Positions 43,369 through 51,664 of a DNA stretch of 60,018 bases are shown one piece after another. Below the pieces are notes generated by a model, which saw only the letters and a program-made list of their open reading frames with translations, was not told the origin of the DNA and made no database searches. Where the stretch lies: NCBI GenBank assembly GCA_937968015.1, contig CALBSO010000064.1, forward strand, positions 1-60,018. The letters are read 5' to 3'. A program made the position numbers and the translations under genes. This stretch comes from an uncultured Thermomicrobia bacterium. GTDB taxonomy: Bacteria; Chloroflexota; Chloroflexia; Thermomicrobiales; JALYUS01. Numbering within the stretch: position 1 is the first letter of the stretch; each line of letters opens with the position of its first letter.

Positions 43369-43920
43369 TTAGCCCGACGTGTTCTGGATATTCGTCGCGG
43401 TGAGGGCGAGGGCGGCGCAATAGCCATCACCGGGGTAGGCCCAGCGGCGTTCGGGAAGCAGACGACCCTGATACATCTCCGGTTGTGTGCGCACGAGGTG
43501 CCGCAGGAGCGGCGCGCCATCCCAGAAGCCGATGCGCGGATCGAACCGCTTCGTGCAGTAACGGTTCACCGGGCCGGGGAAGATATACGTGGCGAGATGC
43601 ACGAGATGGCCGAGGACGCCATACTGCGGCGTGCGGAAGCGGAGGCCATCTGATCCACCGGATGCACCGATGCCCGCGTAGTTGTTCGCGTTCGGATCCA
43701 CCGCGCCGCCGTATGCGCGTGCGCCCGTCTCATGGAGCATCTGCGCCCACGGCAGGAGTGGGTCCATGCCGAACTGCGGCGCGTAGTACCAGTACAGTTC
43801 CGCCAACTGTCGCCAGTTCCCCGGCCCTCTCGGTCGCGGGTTGATGCTCATCGAATAGTTCACTGCCTGCGCCACCCGCGCCCGCGGCGGGCTGACGAAG
43901 CTATCCTCTACCATCACCAT
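43369..43920 (-). CDS. Glucosaminidase/lysozyme-like domain protein
   Basis: A 183-residue protein with APQFGMDPLLPWAQMLHETG (catalytic Glu region), NANNYAGIGASGGS and FRTPQYGVLGHLVHLATYIF, the pattern of endo-beta-N-acetylglucosaminidase folds that cleave peptidoglycan. No signal peptide is seen, which is odd for such an enzyme. It may be a phage-like or spore/endolysin-like protein or need another export route. Confidence 0.65.
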   Translation of the reverse strand: MVMVEDSFVSPPRARVAQAVNYSMSINPRPRGPGNWRQLAELYWYYAPQFGMDPLLPWAQMLHETGARAYGGAVDPNANNYAGIGASGGSDGLRFRTPQYGVLGHLVHLATYIFPGPVNRYCTKRFDPRIGFWDGAPLLRHLVRTQPEMYQGRLLPERRWAYPGDGYCAALALTATNIQNTSG

Positions 43921-43947
43921 CGCTCAGGCCCCCTTTTCGATCCTGTT

Positions 43948-44991
43948 TCAGTAGAGTTTGTCGAGATCGAGGATGTTGCGCATGTCGCTGGTGCGGTCCT
44001 CGGCGAAGCAACGGAGGTTGTGCGCGAAGAGCGCGGTGAGGCGTTCGTTCTCGCGTGCCGCCGTACTCGCGGAATGCGGGTTGATGATGACATTCTCCAT
44101 CTCCCACAAGGGTGAATCGGGCGGCAATGGCTCCTTGCGGAAGACATCGAGCGCCGCGCCCCGGATGCGATTGTGCGCGAGCGCCTCCGTCAGCGCCTCC
44201 TCGTCCACCAGTTGGCCGCGCCCGATGTTGACGACAATCGCGTTCGGCTTGAGGAGCGCGATCCTCTCCGCCGAGAGGATATTCTCCGTCTCAGCGGTGT
44301 GCGGCGCGCAAAGGACGATCGCGTCGGCGCGCCGCAGGGCATCGGGCAATCCGGCGCGGTCGGTCGCCTCGTCGAAGTGCGGATACTCCCGGCCTGTGCC
44401 AACGGCGATGGTGTACATATCGAACGCGTGTGCCCGCCGCGCCACCGCTTGCCCGATCTTGCCCGGCCCGATGACGACGAGCACGGCATCCGTCAGTTCA
44501 CCGGAGTCGTATCGCTCCCAATGGTGCGCCGCTTTCTCGCGCAGCAGATACGGCCCCTCCTTGACGAAGTGGAGGATGGCATACAGGGCGAATTCGGACA
44601 TTGGCCCGGCGTGGATGCCGCTCGCTGTCGTGATAATCAGATCGTCCGCCTTCGTGACGCCGAGCCGCCGCATCCCCATCCCAACGCCCGCCGAAGTCGT
44701 GCCGATCCAGCGGACCTTCGGCGCGTACCGGCGGGGATGGACGCCCGCGCGCCGGTCCACATCCCATAGCGCGTCCGCCTCGCGCAGTATTGCCGCCCAT
44801 GCGGCCTGCTGCTCCGGCGTACGTGTCCATTCCGGCGGGCCGTCGTGATCGGCGTTGTAGCGCATCGGCGGCAGCAGATCGGGTTCGTACCGGATCGTCA
44901 CGTCGGCTGGCGCACCGGCACGGAGCGTCGCGACATGCTCCGCTTCGAGCGGCGACGCGATCGCGACGATGAGCGGTTGATTCGTTGCCAC
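43948..44991 (-). CDS. D-2-hydroxyacid dehydrogenase
   Basis: A 347-residue NAD(P)-dependent enzyme. Nucleotide fold VVIGPGKIGQAVARRA; NIGRGQLVDEEAL and GAALDVFRKEPLPPDSPLW (catalytic Glu region), INPHSAS (His). The GTG start at 44991, after GGGGAGGAAC, gives a normal length; the frame remains open to 45177 without homology. It reduces a 2-keto acid, but the substrate cannot be told. Confidence 0.88.
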   Translation of the reverse strand: MATNQPLIVAIASPLEAEHVATLRAGAPADVTIRYEPDLLPPMRYNADHDGPPEWTRTPEQQAAWAAILREADALWDVDRRAGVHPRRYAPKVRWIGTTSAGVGMGMRRLGVTKADDLIITTASGIHAGPMSEFALYAILHFVKEGPYLLREKAAHHWERYDSGELTDAVLVVIGPGKIGQAVARRAHAFDMYTIAVGTGREYPHFDEATDRAGLPDALRRADAIVLCAPHTAETENILSAERIALLKPNAIVVNIGRGQLVDEEALTEALAHNRIRGAALDVFRKEPLPPDSPLWEMENVIINPHSASTAARENERLTALFAHNLRCFAEDRTSDMRNILDLDKLY

Positions 44992-45097
44992 ACGTTCCTC
45001 CCCTGTGTGAACGTACATCCACGCCTGATGGTACCGATGTTCCGCCCCTGCGTCAAACGTCGCGCGTTCGGGGCACAACCGGAATCGGGCAAATGCC

Positions 45098-45126
45098 TTG
45101 ACAATCGAACGGCCATCGTGTAATCT
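45098..45126 (+). promoter_or_regulatory. Sigma70-type promoter
   Basis: TTGACA at 45098-45103 and TAATCT at 45121-45126 with a 17-base spacer, about 50 bases upstream of the membrane protein start at 45180. Confidence 0.75.
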
Positions 45127-45179
45127 AACATCGTTCGGTACAAAGATTTCCGTTCGGATCATCATCGAGAGGACCAACT

Positions 45180-46172
45180 ATGCGACGAAATTCTTTCAAC
45201 CAAGCCCGCCGAACAATCGCACGCGCGATGGCGGTCAACCGACCGCTCACGCTCGCTATGCTTGCGATGCTGCTGACCCTCGTCATCGCGATTGTTGGGC
45301 TGATCGTTGATCCGCGCGTAATCACGGGCGCACCCGCGTGGCTGAAGCCCGCAAAGTTCGCGCTTTCGATCAGTATCTACTGCGCCACCTTCGTCTGGAT
45401 GCTGACATTCGTCTCCGGTCATTCGCGCCTCGTCAAACTGATCGCCTGGACAACCGCGATTGGCCTGTCCGTCGAGATGCTATTGATCGCCATGCAAGTG
45501 ATCCGGGGAACGACGAGCCATTTCAATGTCAGCACGCCATTTGATGCCGCCGTCTGGCAGGTGATGGCGATGTCCATCATCTGCATCTGGACCGCGAATC
45601 TGATCCTCGGCATCATGCTCATGCGGCAGCGATTCGCGGAGCCGGCATTCGGATGGGCCATCCGGTTCGGTGTGTTCGTCAGTTTGGTTGGGATGTCTGT
45701 CGCCTTCCTCATGACTACACCAACGAGCGCGCAACGTGCGGCGGCAGGGAATGGCGGTGGCCTGCCGATCTCCGGCGCGCACAGCGTCGGCGTGGCGGAT
45801 GGCGGGTCAGGTCTGCCGGTTGTGGGGTGGAGCATCGTTGGTGGCGACTTGCGGGCGCCACATTTTGTCGGCCTCCACGCGCTGCAACTGCTTCCGCTCT
45901 TCGGCTGGTTGCTCGTCCGATATGGCACGCGCTTGCGTCCGGGAGCGCGGACGGCACTGGTCTGGATTGCGGGCCTCGGCTACCTCGGATTGATCGGTCT
46001 TCTCACCTGGCAGGCATTGCGCGGTCAGTCCATTGTCGCGCCGGACGCACGCACGCTGATTGCCGCCGGTCTTCTCCTCTCCGCCGTAGCCGTCGCGACG
46101 CTCATCGTTCTGCTGCGTAGTCCTGAACACCGACACGCCGACGATTCCGCGCCCGCGTATCTTACGACGTAG
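45180..46172 (+). CDS. Polytopic membrane protein, unknown function
   Basis: A 330-residue protein with about seven or eight helices (LTLAMLAMLLTLVIAIVGLI at the N-terminus; LIAWTTAIGLSVEMLLIAMQ; AIRFGVFVSLVGMSVAFLM; LVWIAGLGYLGLIGLLTWQA). A conserved-looking RAPHFVGLHALQLLPLFGWL segment carries two His. No transporter signature is identified. GAGAGGACC precedes ATG. It is followed by a TetR regulator on the same strand. Confidence 0.75.
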   Translation: MRRNSFNQARRTIARAMAVNRPLTLAMLAMLLTLVIAIVGLIVDPRVITGAPAWLKPAKFALSISIYCATFVWMLTFVSGHSRLVKLIAWTTAIGLSVEMLLIAMQVIRGTTSHFNVSTPFDAAVWQVMAMSIICIWTANLILGIMLMRQRFAEPAFGWAIRFGVFVSLVGMSVAFLMTTPTSAQRAAAGNGGGLPISGAHSVGVADGGSGLPVVGWSIVGGDLRAPHFVGLHALQLLPLFGWLLVRYGTRLRPGARTALVWIAGLGYLGLIGLLTWQALRGQSIVAPDARTLIAAGLLLSAVAVATLIVLLRSPEHRHADDSAPAYLTT

Positions 46173-46222
46173 CCAACGAACACCCGGCATTATCTGGCGG
46201 TATAAAGGCAGGAGCCGACGCG

Positions 46223-46870
46223 ATGACAACAACGGTGGGAGCAAAGGGGCGACGCGCGCGATACAGCGAGGAGATGCGGCAGGACATCCTCCAGGCGGCG
46301 CGCGAGATTATCGCGGAGGAAGGTGCGGGTGCGCTCTCGATCCGGGGCATCGCCCGGCGGATCGGCTACAGCGCCCCCGCGCTCTATGAATACTTCGATG
46401 GCAAGGAAGCGATCGCCGAGGCGCTCTTCGTCGCGGGCTTTCGGCAACTGGCGCTCATGATGGGGCAGATCGCGCAACCCGATCCCGTTGCCCGTCTCCG
46501 CGACCTGGGTATTGCGTACCGCGCATTCGCAATCGCGCATCCCCAGGAATACAGTCTGATGTTCAGCCGCCCGATTCCGGAGTTCCGACCATCATCGGAC
46601 GACCTCGACATCGCGACCACGGCCTTCGCGCCCCTCCAGCACGCCTTCGAGGAGGGCATCGCGGCGGGTATGATCCGCCCGCTGGATGCCCGGACTGGCG
46701 CGACAACGGCATGGGCCTACCTGCATGGCCTCGTCTCCCTCGAACTGGCGGGGATGGGTGGCCCGCCGCCGGATCATCCGCTGCCGCCGGAAACGGTCGT
46801 GCCCGGTCACTTCCCCTCGCTGTACGACACCGCGCTCGATCTTTTTGGCGACGCAATTCGCGTTCGATGA
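46223..46870 (+). CDS. TetR/AcrR-family regulator
   Basis: A 215-residue repressor. DNA-binding helices: RQDILQAAREIIAEEGAGAL, RGIARRIGYSAPALYEYFDG. The C-terminal part (HPQEYSLMFSRPIPEF, WAYLHGLVSLELAGMGG) fits the WHG-type ligand domain. AGGAG precedes ATG. It likely controls its neighbouring membrane protein genes. Confidence 0.9.
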   Translation: MTTTVGAKGRRARYSEEMRQDILQAAREIIAEEGAGALSIRGIARRIGYSAPALYEYFDGKEAIAEALFVAGFRQLALMMGQIAQPDPVARLRDLGIAYRAFAIAHPQEYSLMFSRPIPEFRPSSDDLDIATTAFAPLQHAFEEGIAAGMIRPLDARTGATTAWAYLHGLVSLELAGMGGPPPDHPLPPETVVPGHFPSLYDTALDLFGDAIRVR

Positions 46871-46907
46871 ATGACAGCAGATGACCGTATAGGAAAGGAT
46901 GCAAGCG

Positions 46908-47165
46908 ATGAACAAACGACAAGAGAATGACGGGCCTCTCTCGCGAACGGACAATCGTATGGCGATACAGCGGGCGCGGATCGGCGCGGTGGCAATCGGC
47001 GCGGCGGCGATGGGTGCGGTCTCCGTCGGGGCGATGGCGATTGGCGCATTGGCGATCCGCGTGCTCGCCATCAAGAAGGGCGCCATCGGACGCCTCGTGA
47101 TCGGTGAGTTGGAAGTCCATCGCCTACGCGTCCATGAACTGATTGTTGACCGGCAATCCACCTGA
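46908..47165 (+). CDS. Small protein with iterated Ala-Ile-Gly-Ala units
   Basis: An 85-residue protein. After a charged lead it repeats a short motif (RIGAVAIGAAAMGAVSVGAM, then AIGALAIRVLAIKKGAIG) with about 5-6 residue periodicity, then an amphipathic LVIGELEVHRLRVHELIV. This fits a small beta-helix/left-handed coil or a hydrophobic membrane-associated polymer, not a normal globular fold. Directly downstream of the TetR gene. The stop codon lies in a hairpin. Confidence 0.6.
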   Translation: MNKRQENDGPLSRTDNRMAIQRARIGAVAIGAAAMGAVSVGAMAIGALAIRVLAIKKGAIGRLVIGELEVHRLRVHELIVDRQST

Positions 47166-47185
47166 TTCATAGCAAACTGAATCAG
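47162..47185. terminator. Hairpin at the convergent junction 47165/47222
   Basis: CTGATTCA (47162-47169), 8-base loop, TGAATCAG (47178-47185), a perfect 8-bp stem containing the stop codon of the small repeat protein. There is no T-run, so strength as a terminator is doubtful. Confidence 0.45.
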
Positions 47186-47221
47186 AGGATGGTTTACACA
47201 TCGCTATCGCGCCAGCGTGCC

Positions 47222-48082
47222 TCAATCGAGCACCCTGCGGAGGAAGGCAAGCATGGTGGTATTGAATTGCTCCGGCCGTTGCAGCGGCGCGAAATGCGTC
47301 ACGCCGGGCAGGACGATCAAGTCCGCCCCAGGAATACTCCGAGCGAGATATTCGGCATGTTCGCGCTTGATGAATTCGTCGTGCTCGCTCTGCACAATCG
47401 CGACGGGTACGCGAACTTCCGCCAGATCGTGCGCCGCATAATTGGGTTGTGTCTCCATCATGAGGCCAACCGCCCCGGCAAATGCCTTGAAGTCGTCGGG
47501 TGTGGCCGATAGCCGGGCATAGTCCTTGGTATGACGGCCAAAACAGCGGTCGATAACCGGATTGGGCGCGATCAGCTCTTTCGTACCGCTGGGGTCCATA
47601 TTGCAGCCGAAGAAGAAGACGCCCGCGACGCGCGTGGGGGCCTGCATGGCGAGGATGAGGGCGATGCACGCACCGTCGCTCCAGCCCACAACCGCGGCGT
47701 GTTCCAATTCCAGGGTATTCAGCACGGCGAGCACGTCGGATGCCATCATCTCATACATAAAGGGCCGTGCGTCGCGCGTGCTCCGCCCATGACCACGGCT
47801 ATCAATGAGAATGGGGCGATAGCCGGACGCGATGAGCGCCGGAACCTGATAGCCCCAATTGCCGCTATGACCGAAGCCGCCGTGCAGCAGGATCACGGGT
47901 GCGCCAAGCCCATACGTCGCATACCAGATCTGCGCGCCATCGTGCTGCACATAGCCCTCAGCGGTTGCCGCTGGCAACGCGGGAGCGCCCTCGGCTTCGA
48001 ACTTTCTCAGGTCATCGTCGCGCGTTTCCAATGTGGTCTCCAGCACCCAGGCGCGCACACGGAGGTACGAAGCCTCGATCAT
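47222..48082 (-). CDS. Alpha/beta hydrolase
   Basis: A 286-residue hydrolase: VILLHGGFGHSGNWGYQVPA (oxyanion), PILIDSRGHGRSTRD, GWSDGACIALILAM (nucleophile Ser), EHDEFIK (Asp), GVTHFAPLQRPEQFN (His). Start MIEASYLRV (48082) has GCGAGGG upstream; the open frame extends to 48244. The substrate is unknown. Confidence 0.88.
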   Translation of the reverse strand: MIEASYLRVRAWVLETTLETRDDDLRKFEAEGAPALPAATAEGYVQHDGAQIWYATYGLGAPVILLHGGFGHSGNWGYQVPALIASGYRPILIDSRGHGRSTRDARPFMYEMMASDVLAVLNTLELEHAAVVGWSDGACIALILAMQAPTRVAGVFFFGCNMDPSGTKELIAPNPVIDRCFGRHTKDYARLSATPDDFKAFAGAVGLMMETQPNYAAHDLAEVRVPVAIVQSEHDEFIKREHAEYLARSIPGADLIVLPGVTHFAPLQRPEQFNTTMLAFLRRVLD

Positions 48083-48247
48083 CCCTCGCTTTGCGGCCAC
48101 TATAGTGATGCCACGGTATCTCGTCAAAGGGATGGCCCCGCCGCTGCCGTATTCGAGGCGATCTACGGCAACGTGCCCGTCTACGGCCTCGCGAAAGCCG
48201 CCGGGCGCATCCCTGCCACCCGCCGCCCCACCCCGGCATACCAAGCA

Positions 48248-48721
48248 TCAGCCCTGGTATGGCCCTTTCACTTCCCCCCAGCCCCAGGCGGGCATTGGCG
48301 AGTCCGACGGGGGCGGTGATGCGCCGGGTTGGGAGTTGAGCACCGCCAGGCGCGAGCCCCATTCGATGTAGGCGACGAAGGCCGAGCGGAATTCCGGATC
48401 GTCAGGAAGTCCCGTCTCGTCGGCACAGTCAAAAAGCAGATTCACCCACCGCCGCCGCTGCTCCTCAGTCAATGAACGACCGAGATGGCGTGAGATCATG
48501 TGCGCGTGGCCGCCATGCTCCGCGCTGTAGGTCTTCGGCCCACCGCACACCTCGGCGATAAACTGGGTGACGTACGACGCGTGCTGCGGGTCCATCCCCG
48601 CAAAGAGCGAGGCAAGTACCGCATCCTGCTTCACGCGATCGTAGAACAGCGCCACCATGCGCTCGAAAACTCCTTCTCCACCTGCCCACGCATAGAGTGA
48701 GGGTGGTTGCGTATCTGACAT
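48248..48721 (-). CDS. glbO: Truncated hemoglobin, group II type
   Basis: A 157-residue globin. YAWAGGEGVFERMVALFYDR (with Tyr of B10), CGGPKTYSAEHGGHAHMISR (proximal His), EEQRRRWVNLLFDC (Trp of G8, the group II/O marker). A C-terminal Pro/Ser extension is unusual. Start MSDTQPP (48721) preferred. Probably involved in NO or O2 handling. Confidence 0.85.
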   Translation of the reverse strand: MSDTQPPSLYAWAGGEGVFERMVALFYDRVKQDAVLASLFAGMDPQHASYVTQFIAEVCGGPKTYSAEHGGHAHMISRHLGRSLTEEQRRRWVNLLFDCADETGLPDDPEFRSAFVAYIEWGSRLAVLNSQPGASPPPSDSPMPAWGWGEVKGPYQG

Positions 48722-48882
48722 GATCGTTCTCCTCGTTCGGGTATTGCTGGGCAAAGGACTACCGATTCCACGCTACCAGCGTCCCGGAGTCGCGTCTACT
48801 ACCCGTTTCGGCAGGTCGTCGGTAGTGCGTATGATGAGGATGCTCAGCATTGGTGCGGGAGTCGTCTTGTGACATTCCGCGT

Positions 48883-49740
48883 CTATTGAAACGGTGCAGG
48901 GTCGAACCCGACCCACTTCACCGCCGGGACGGCCGCGAAGCGCCGCGCCATCACTTCCAACGCCTGCACATTGTCATCCACCAGCATGAAGCGCCGCCCG
49001 AGCGCGAGGCAGGCCGCGCCCGTCGTGCCACTGCCCGCGAAGCAGTCCAGCACGAGATCGCCGGGGTTGGACGACGCGGCAATGACCCGCGTGAGGATGC
49101 CGACGGGCTTCTGTGTCGGATATCCCGTCCGCTCCTTGCTGTTGGTCGGCACGATCGTGTGCCACCAGGTGTCGGTCGGCAACTTACCGCGCACCGCTTT
49201 CTCCGGCCCGACGAGCGATGGCGCCATGTACGGGATGCGTCCGACCGCCTCCGCGTTGAACGTGTATCGTGCCGGATTCTTGACATAGACGAGGATTGTA
49301 TCGTGCTTCGGCGGCCACTTCTTTTTCGTGCGGCCGCCGTAATCGTAGGCCCAGATCACCTCATTGAGAAAACAGCGCCGCCCGAAGATCAGATCGAGCA
49401 GCACCTTGCAGTAGTGCGCCTCGCGGTAATCAATGTGGAAATAAAGCGTCCCATCGGGCGCGAGCACCCGGTGCGCTTCGACAAGCCGCGGCTCCAGGAA
49501 GGCAAGGTAGTCATCGAAAACATCGGCGTACGCACGCGTCCCGATTTTGACGGTCGCGTAGCGTGCGCCCTGGAAGCCGCTGCGGTCGCCAGCGGCGGCG
49601 CGGACGGTCTTGATCTGTGTGTGGCCCTGCGTCTTGCCGGTATTGAAGGGTGGGTCGAGATAGATCAGCGGCACGGAGCGATCCGGCATCGCCCGGAGGA
49701 CCGGCAAGTTATCACCGAAGACGATGCGGCCCGTCATCAT
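48883..49740 (-). CDS. Orphan beta-class DNA methyltransferase
   Basis: A 285-residue N4/N6 methyltransferase. Motif IV LIYLDPPFNTGK precedes motif I VLDCFAGSGTTGAACLAL, the beta-class order, with IVPTNSKERTGYPTQKP between (motif X-like KP). No cognate endonuclease or specificity subunit is adjacent. A role in regulation or self-marking is possible. Target sequence unknown. Confidence 0.9.
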   Translation of the reverse strand: MMTGRIVFGDNLPVLRAMPDRSVPLIYLDPPFNTGKTQGHTQIKTVRAAAGDRSGFQGARYATVKIGTRAYADVFDDYLAFLEPRLVEAHRVLAPDGTLYFHIDYREAHYCKVLLDLIFGRRCFLNEVIWAYDYGGRTKKKWPPKHDTILVYVKNPARYTFNAEAVGRIPYMAPSLVGPEKAVRGKLPTDTWWHTIVPTNSKERTGYPTQKPVGILTRVIAASSNPGDLVLDCFAGSGTTGAACLALGRRFMLVDDNVQALEVMARRFAAVPAVKWVGFDPAPFQ

Positions 49741-49843
49741 CCGCCCCCTGTGGCGACGATCGGAGAAGCGCTTTTGCGTACGGTACTACATGCCCCGGCA
49801 GATTGTCGCAGGCGCGGCCAGCACGCGTTTAAAAAACTTCAAG

Positions 49844-49873
49844 TTGACGAAATACGTCATGAAATGGTATGAT
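49844..49873 (+). promoter_or_regulatory. Promoter with embedded 5-bp inverted repeat
   Basis: TTGACG (49844-49849) and TATGAT (49868-49873), 18-base spacer. TGACG-AAATA-CGTCA (49845-49859) overlaps the -35 and could be the operator of the regulator encoded 65 bases downstream. Confidence 0.7.
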
Positions 49874-49937
49874 TGAGGGTACACAACGATGTGTACGGAC
49901 ACGCGCAACTGTTGCACCGTAAGGGGCGCTCACCAGC

Positions 49938-50588
49938 ATGGACCGACCGCATGGCAGCACTCGCCGCACGATTATCGAATCACTCAAACGGCAGAACGGT
50001 CTGACCGCGAACGAACTCGCCGGGATGCTCGACATCACGAGCATGGCGGTGCGCAAGCACCTGACGCAGTTGGAAGCGGAAGAGCTGATCACCTCCACCG
50101 TCGAGCGGCGTCCGGTGGGCCGCCCCGTCAATCATTTCCACCTGACGGAGGCAGCAGAGCGGCTCTTTCCGAACACCTCGGACCGGCTGACCGTCGAACT
50201 GCTCACCGATCTCCGCATCCTCAGCGGCGAGGAGACGGTGGACCGCCTCTTCGAGCGGCGCACCGACCGGCTGGCAGAGGAACTGAACGCCGCGATGGAG
50301 GGGCAGACACTCGAAGCGCGGCTCGAAACGCTGAAGGCGCATCTCGACAAGAACGGCTACCTCGCCGCTTGGGAGAAGACGCCGGAGGGCGATTACCTCC
50401 TCAAAGAGTTCCACTGCGCGGTGAGCAGCGTCGCGCAGACCTTCACGCAGCCATGCGTCTCCGAACTCGATCTCTTCCGGCGGCTCCTGCCTGGCGTCTC
50501 CGTCACCCGCGAGCACCACATGACGGACGGCGAGCATCTCTGCTGCTACCGCATCCGCGTCAGCGAAGCCGCGACCGCCGTTTCGTAA
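49938..50588 (+). CDS. HTH regulator with C-terminal Cys cluster (SufR-like)
   Basis: A 216-residue protein. Winged helix RRTIIESLKRQNGLTANELA, MAVRKHLTQLEAEELI, with GRPVNHFHLTEAAERLFPN (wing). The C-terminus has KEFHCAVSSVAQTFTQPCVS and HLCCYRI: four cysteines and adjacent His in spacing typical of Fe-S regulators such as SufR. It probably senses iron-sulfur status or redox. Confidence 0.75.
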   Translation: MDRPHGSTRRTIIESLKRQNGLTANELAGMLDITSMAVRKHLTQLEAEELITSTVERRPVGRPVNHFHLTEAAERLFPNTSDRLTVELLTDLRILSGEETVDRLFERRTDRLAEELNAAMEGQTLEARLETLKAHLDKNGYLAAWEKTPEGDYLLKEFHCAVSSVAQTFTQPCVSELDLFRRLLPGVSVTREHHMTDGEHLCCYRIRVSEAATAVS

Positions 50589-50615
50589 TCCGGCTGATGA
50601 TCTGAGGAAGCTCGT

Positions 50616-50894
50616 ATGGCGACGACAAAGCAGACACACGAAATGCTCATCGAGCAATATATCGAGCAGAATCCACACCGACCCGGCCTCGATGAGGCGC
50701 GGCTCATCGGGTATGGGGTAGCGGTCTGGGCGCTCATCGGATACCTTGGCGGGGCGATGGGAGATGTTCAGCGCGTGGCGGAAGATTACGATATCCCTGT
50801 CGAGGCGGTTGAGGCGGCGATTGCGTACTACAACGAGCATCAGATATTGATTGATGCACGACGCGCCGCGAACCGCGTCATTGATGCCGCGTAG
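50616..50894 (+). CDS. DUF433 protein, putative antitoxin
   Basis: A 92-residue helical protein: RLIGYGVAVWALIGYLGGAM, VQRVAEDYDIPVEAVEAAIA then YYNEHQ. This is the helix-turn-helix of DUF433, a usual partner of DUF5615 proteins. Six bases separate it from the DUF5615 gene. Antitoxin function inferred from pairing. Confidence 0.75.
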   Translation: MATTKQTHEMLIEQYIEQNPHRPGLDEARLIGYGVAVWALIGYLGGAMGDVQRVAEDYDIPVEAVEAAIAYYNEHQILIDARRAANRVIDAA

Positions 50895-50900
50895 TTCAAC

Positions 50901-51284
50901 GTGGCGCGCTTCTATCTTGACCATAATGTGTCACAGAAAATTGCCCCGCTCCTCCGCACGGCGGGGCATGATGTTCTCACCGCGTGTGAGTTGGGGATGG
51001 AAGCCGCCGGAGATGAAGAGCATCTCCTTGTGGCGGCGAAGAGTGGCCGCATCCTCGTCACCTGCAATGTGAAGGATTTTCGCCTGTTGCACGATGCGTG
51101 GCAGCGATGGTCGCGGGATTGGGATGTTGTCCAGCGTCATGCCGGTATTCTCATCATCCCTGACAACTGGCTGGCTCCTCATGCCGCACGGCACCTCGAT
51201 GCGTTTGTCCAGACCGTGCCGTCAGTCGTCAACGACTTGCATGAGTGGCATCAAATCTGGCGTCATCGAATAGCACGGCGATAG
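50901..51284 (+). CDS. DUF5615 PIN-like protein, putative toxin
   Basis: A 127-residue protein: RFYLDHNVSQKIAPLLRTAG (first acidic ligand Asp), HDVLTACELGM, RILVTCNVKDFRLLHDAW, IPDNW. The LDxN ... TxNxxDF arrangement is the PIN-like DUF5615 fold. GTG start. It overlaps the convergent PIG-L remnant end by 22 bases. Confidence 0.8.
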   Translation: MARFYLDHNVSQKIAPLLRTAGHDVLTACELGMEAAGDEEHLLVAAKSGRILVTCNVKDFRLLHDAWQRWSRDWDVVQRHAGILIIPDNWLAPHAARHLDAFVQTVPSVVNDLHEWHQIWRHRIARR

Positions 51285-51664
51285 ACTCGCGATTCGTTAT
51301 CCGGTCCTTCATTTATCCACCAGAACCGTTCCGCGACGCCCATGCCACCGGCGACACGGTTGCCGTACGCGCGGACAGCCTCCGGCATCGGCGTCGTGGG
51401 GAAGAGCGAGGGGAGTTGCGAGGTGTAGCAGCCAATCGCGCGCACCTTCGTTTCCAGCCACGGCGCGATATCAACGGTTTCCGAGGTCGCGTTCGTAAGG
51501 ATGGGGGCGTTCATGCGCGGCGCGTACTCCGCTTCATCCGCCGCGTACGGGTAATCCTCGTAACCACGCACGCGGATACCGCGCGCCGCGAGAAGGAGCA
51601 TTGCCGCATCGAAGTGCGGCGCGAGAAACGAGTGCGCGGCGGGCATACCAGACTTTTCCCTCAT
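51263..51664 (-). pseudogene. PIG-L deacetylase with large internal deletion
   Basis: A 133-codon frame. It starts like PIG-L/LmbE enzymes (HSFLAPHFD, expected FLAPHPDDE) but runs straight into AAMLLLAARGIRVRGYEDYP and the normal C-terminus (VDIAPWLETKVRAIGCYTSQ, ERFWWI). About 100-120 residues with the HxxH metal site are missing, and the DDE is lost, so the product should be inactive. Its ATG overlaps the stop of the alpha/beta hydrolase gene by 4 bases. Confidence 0.7.
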
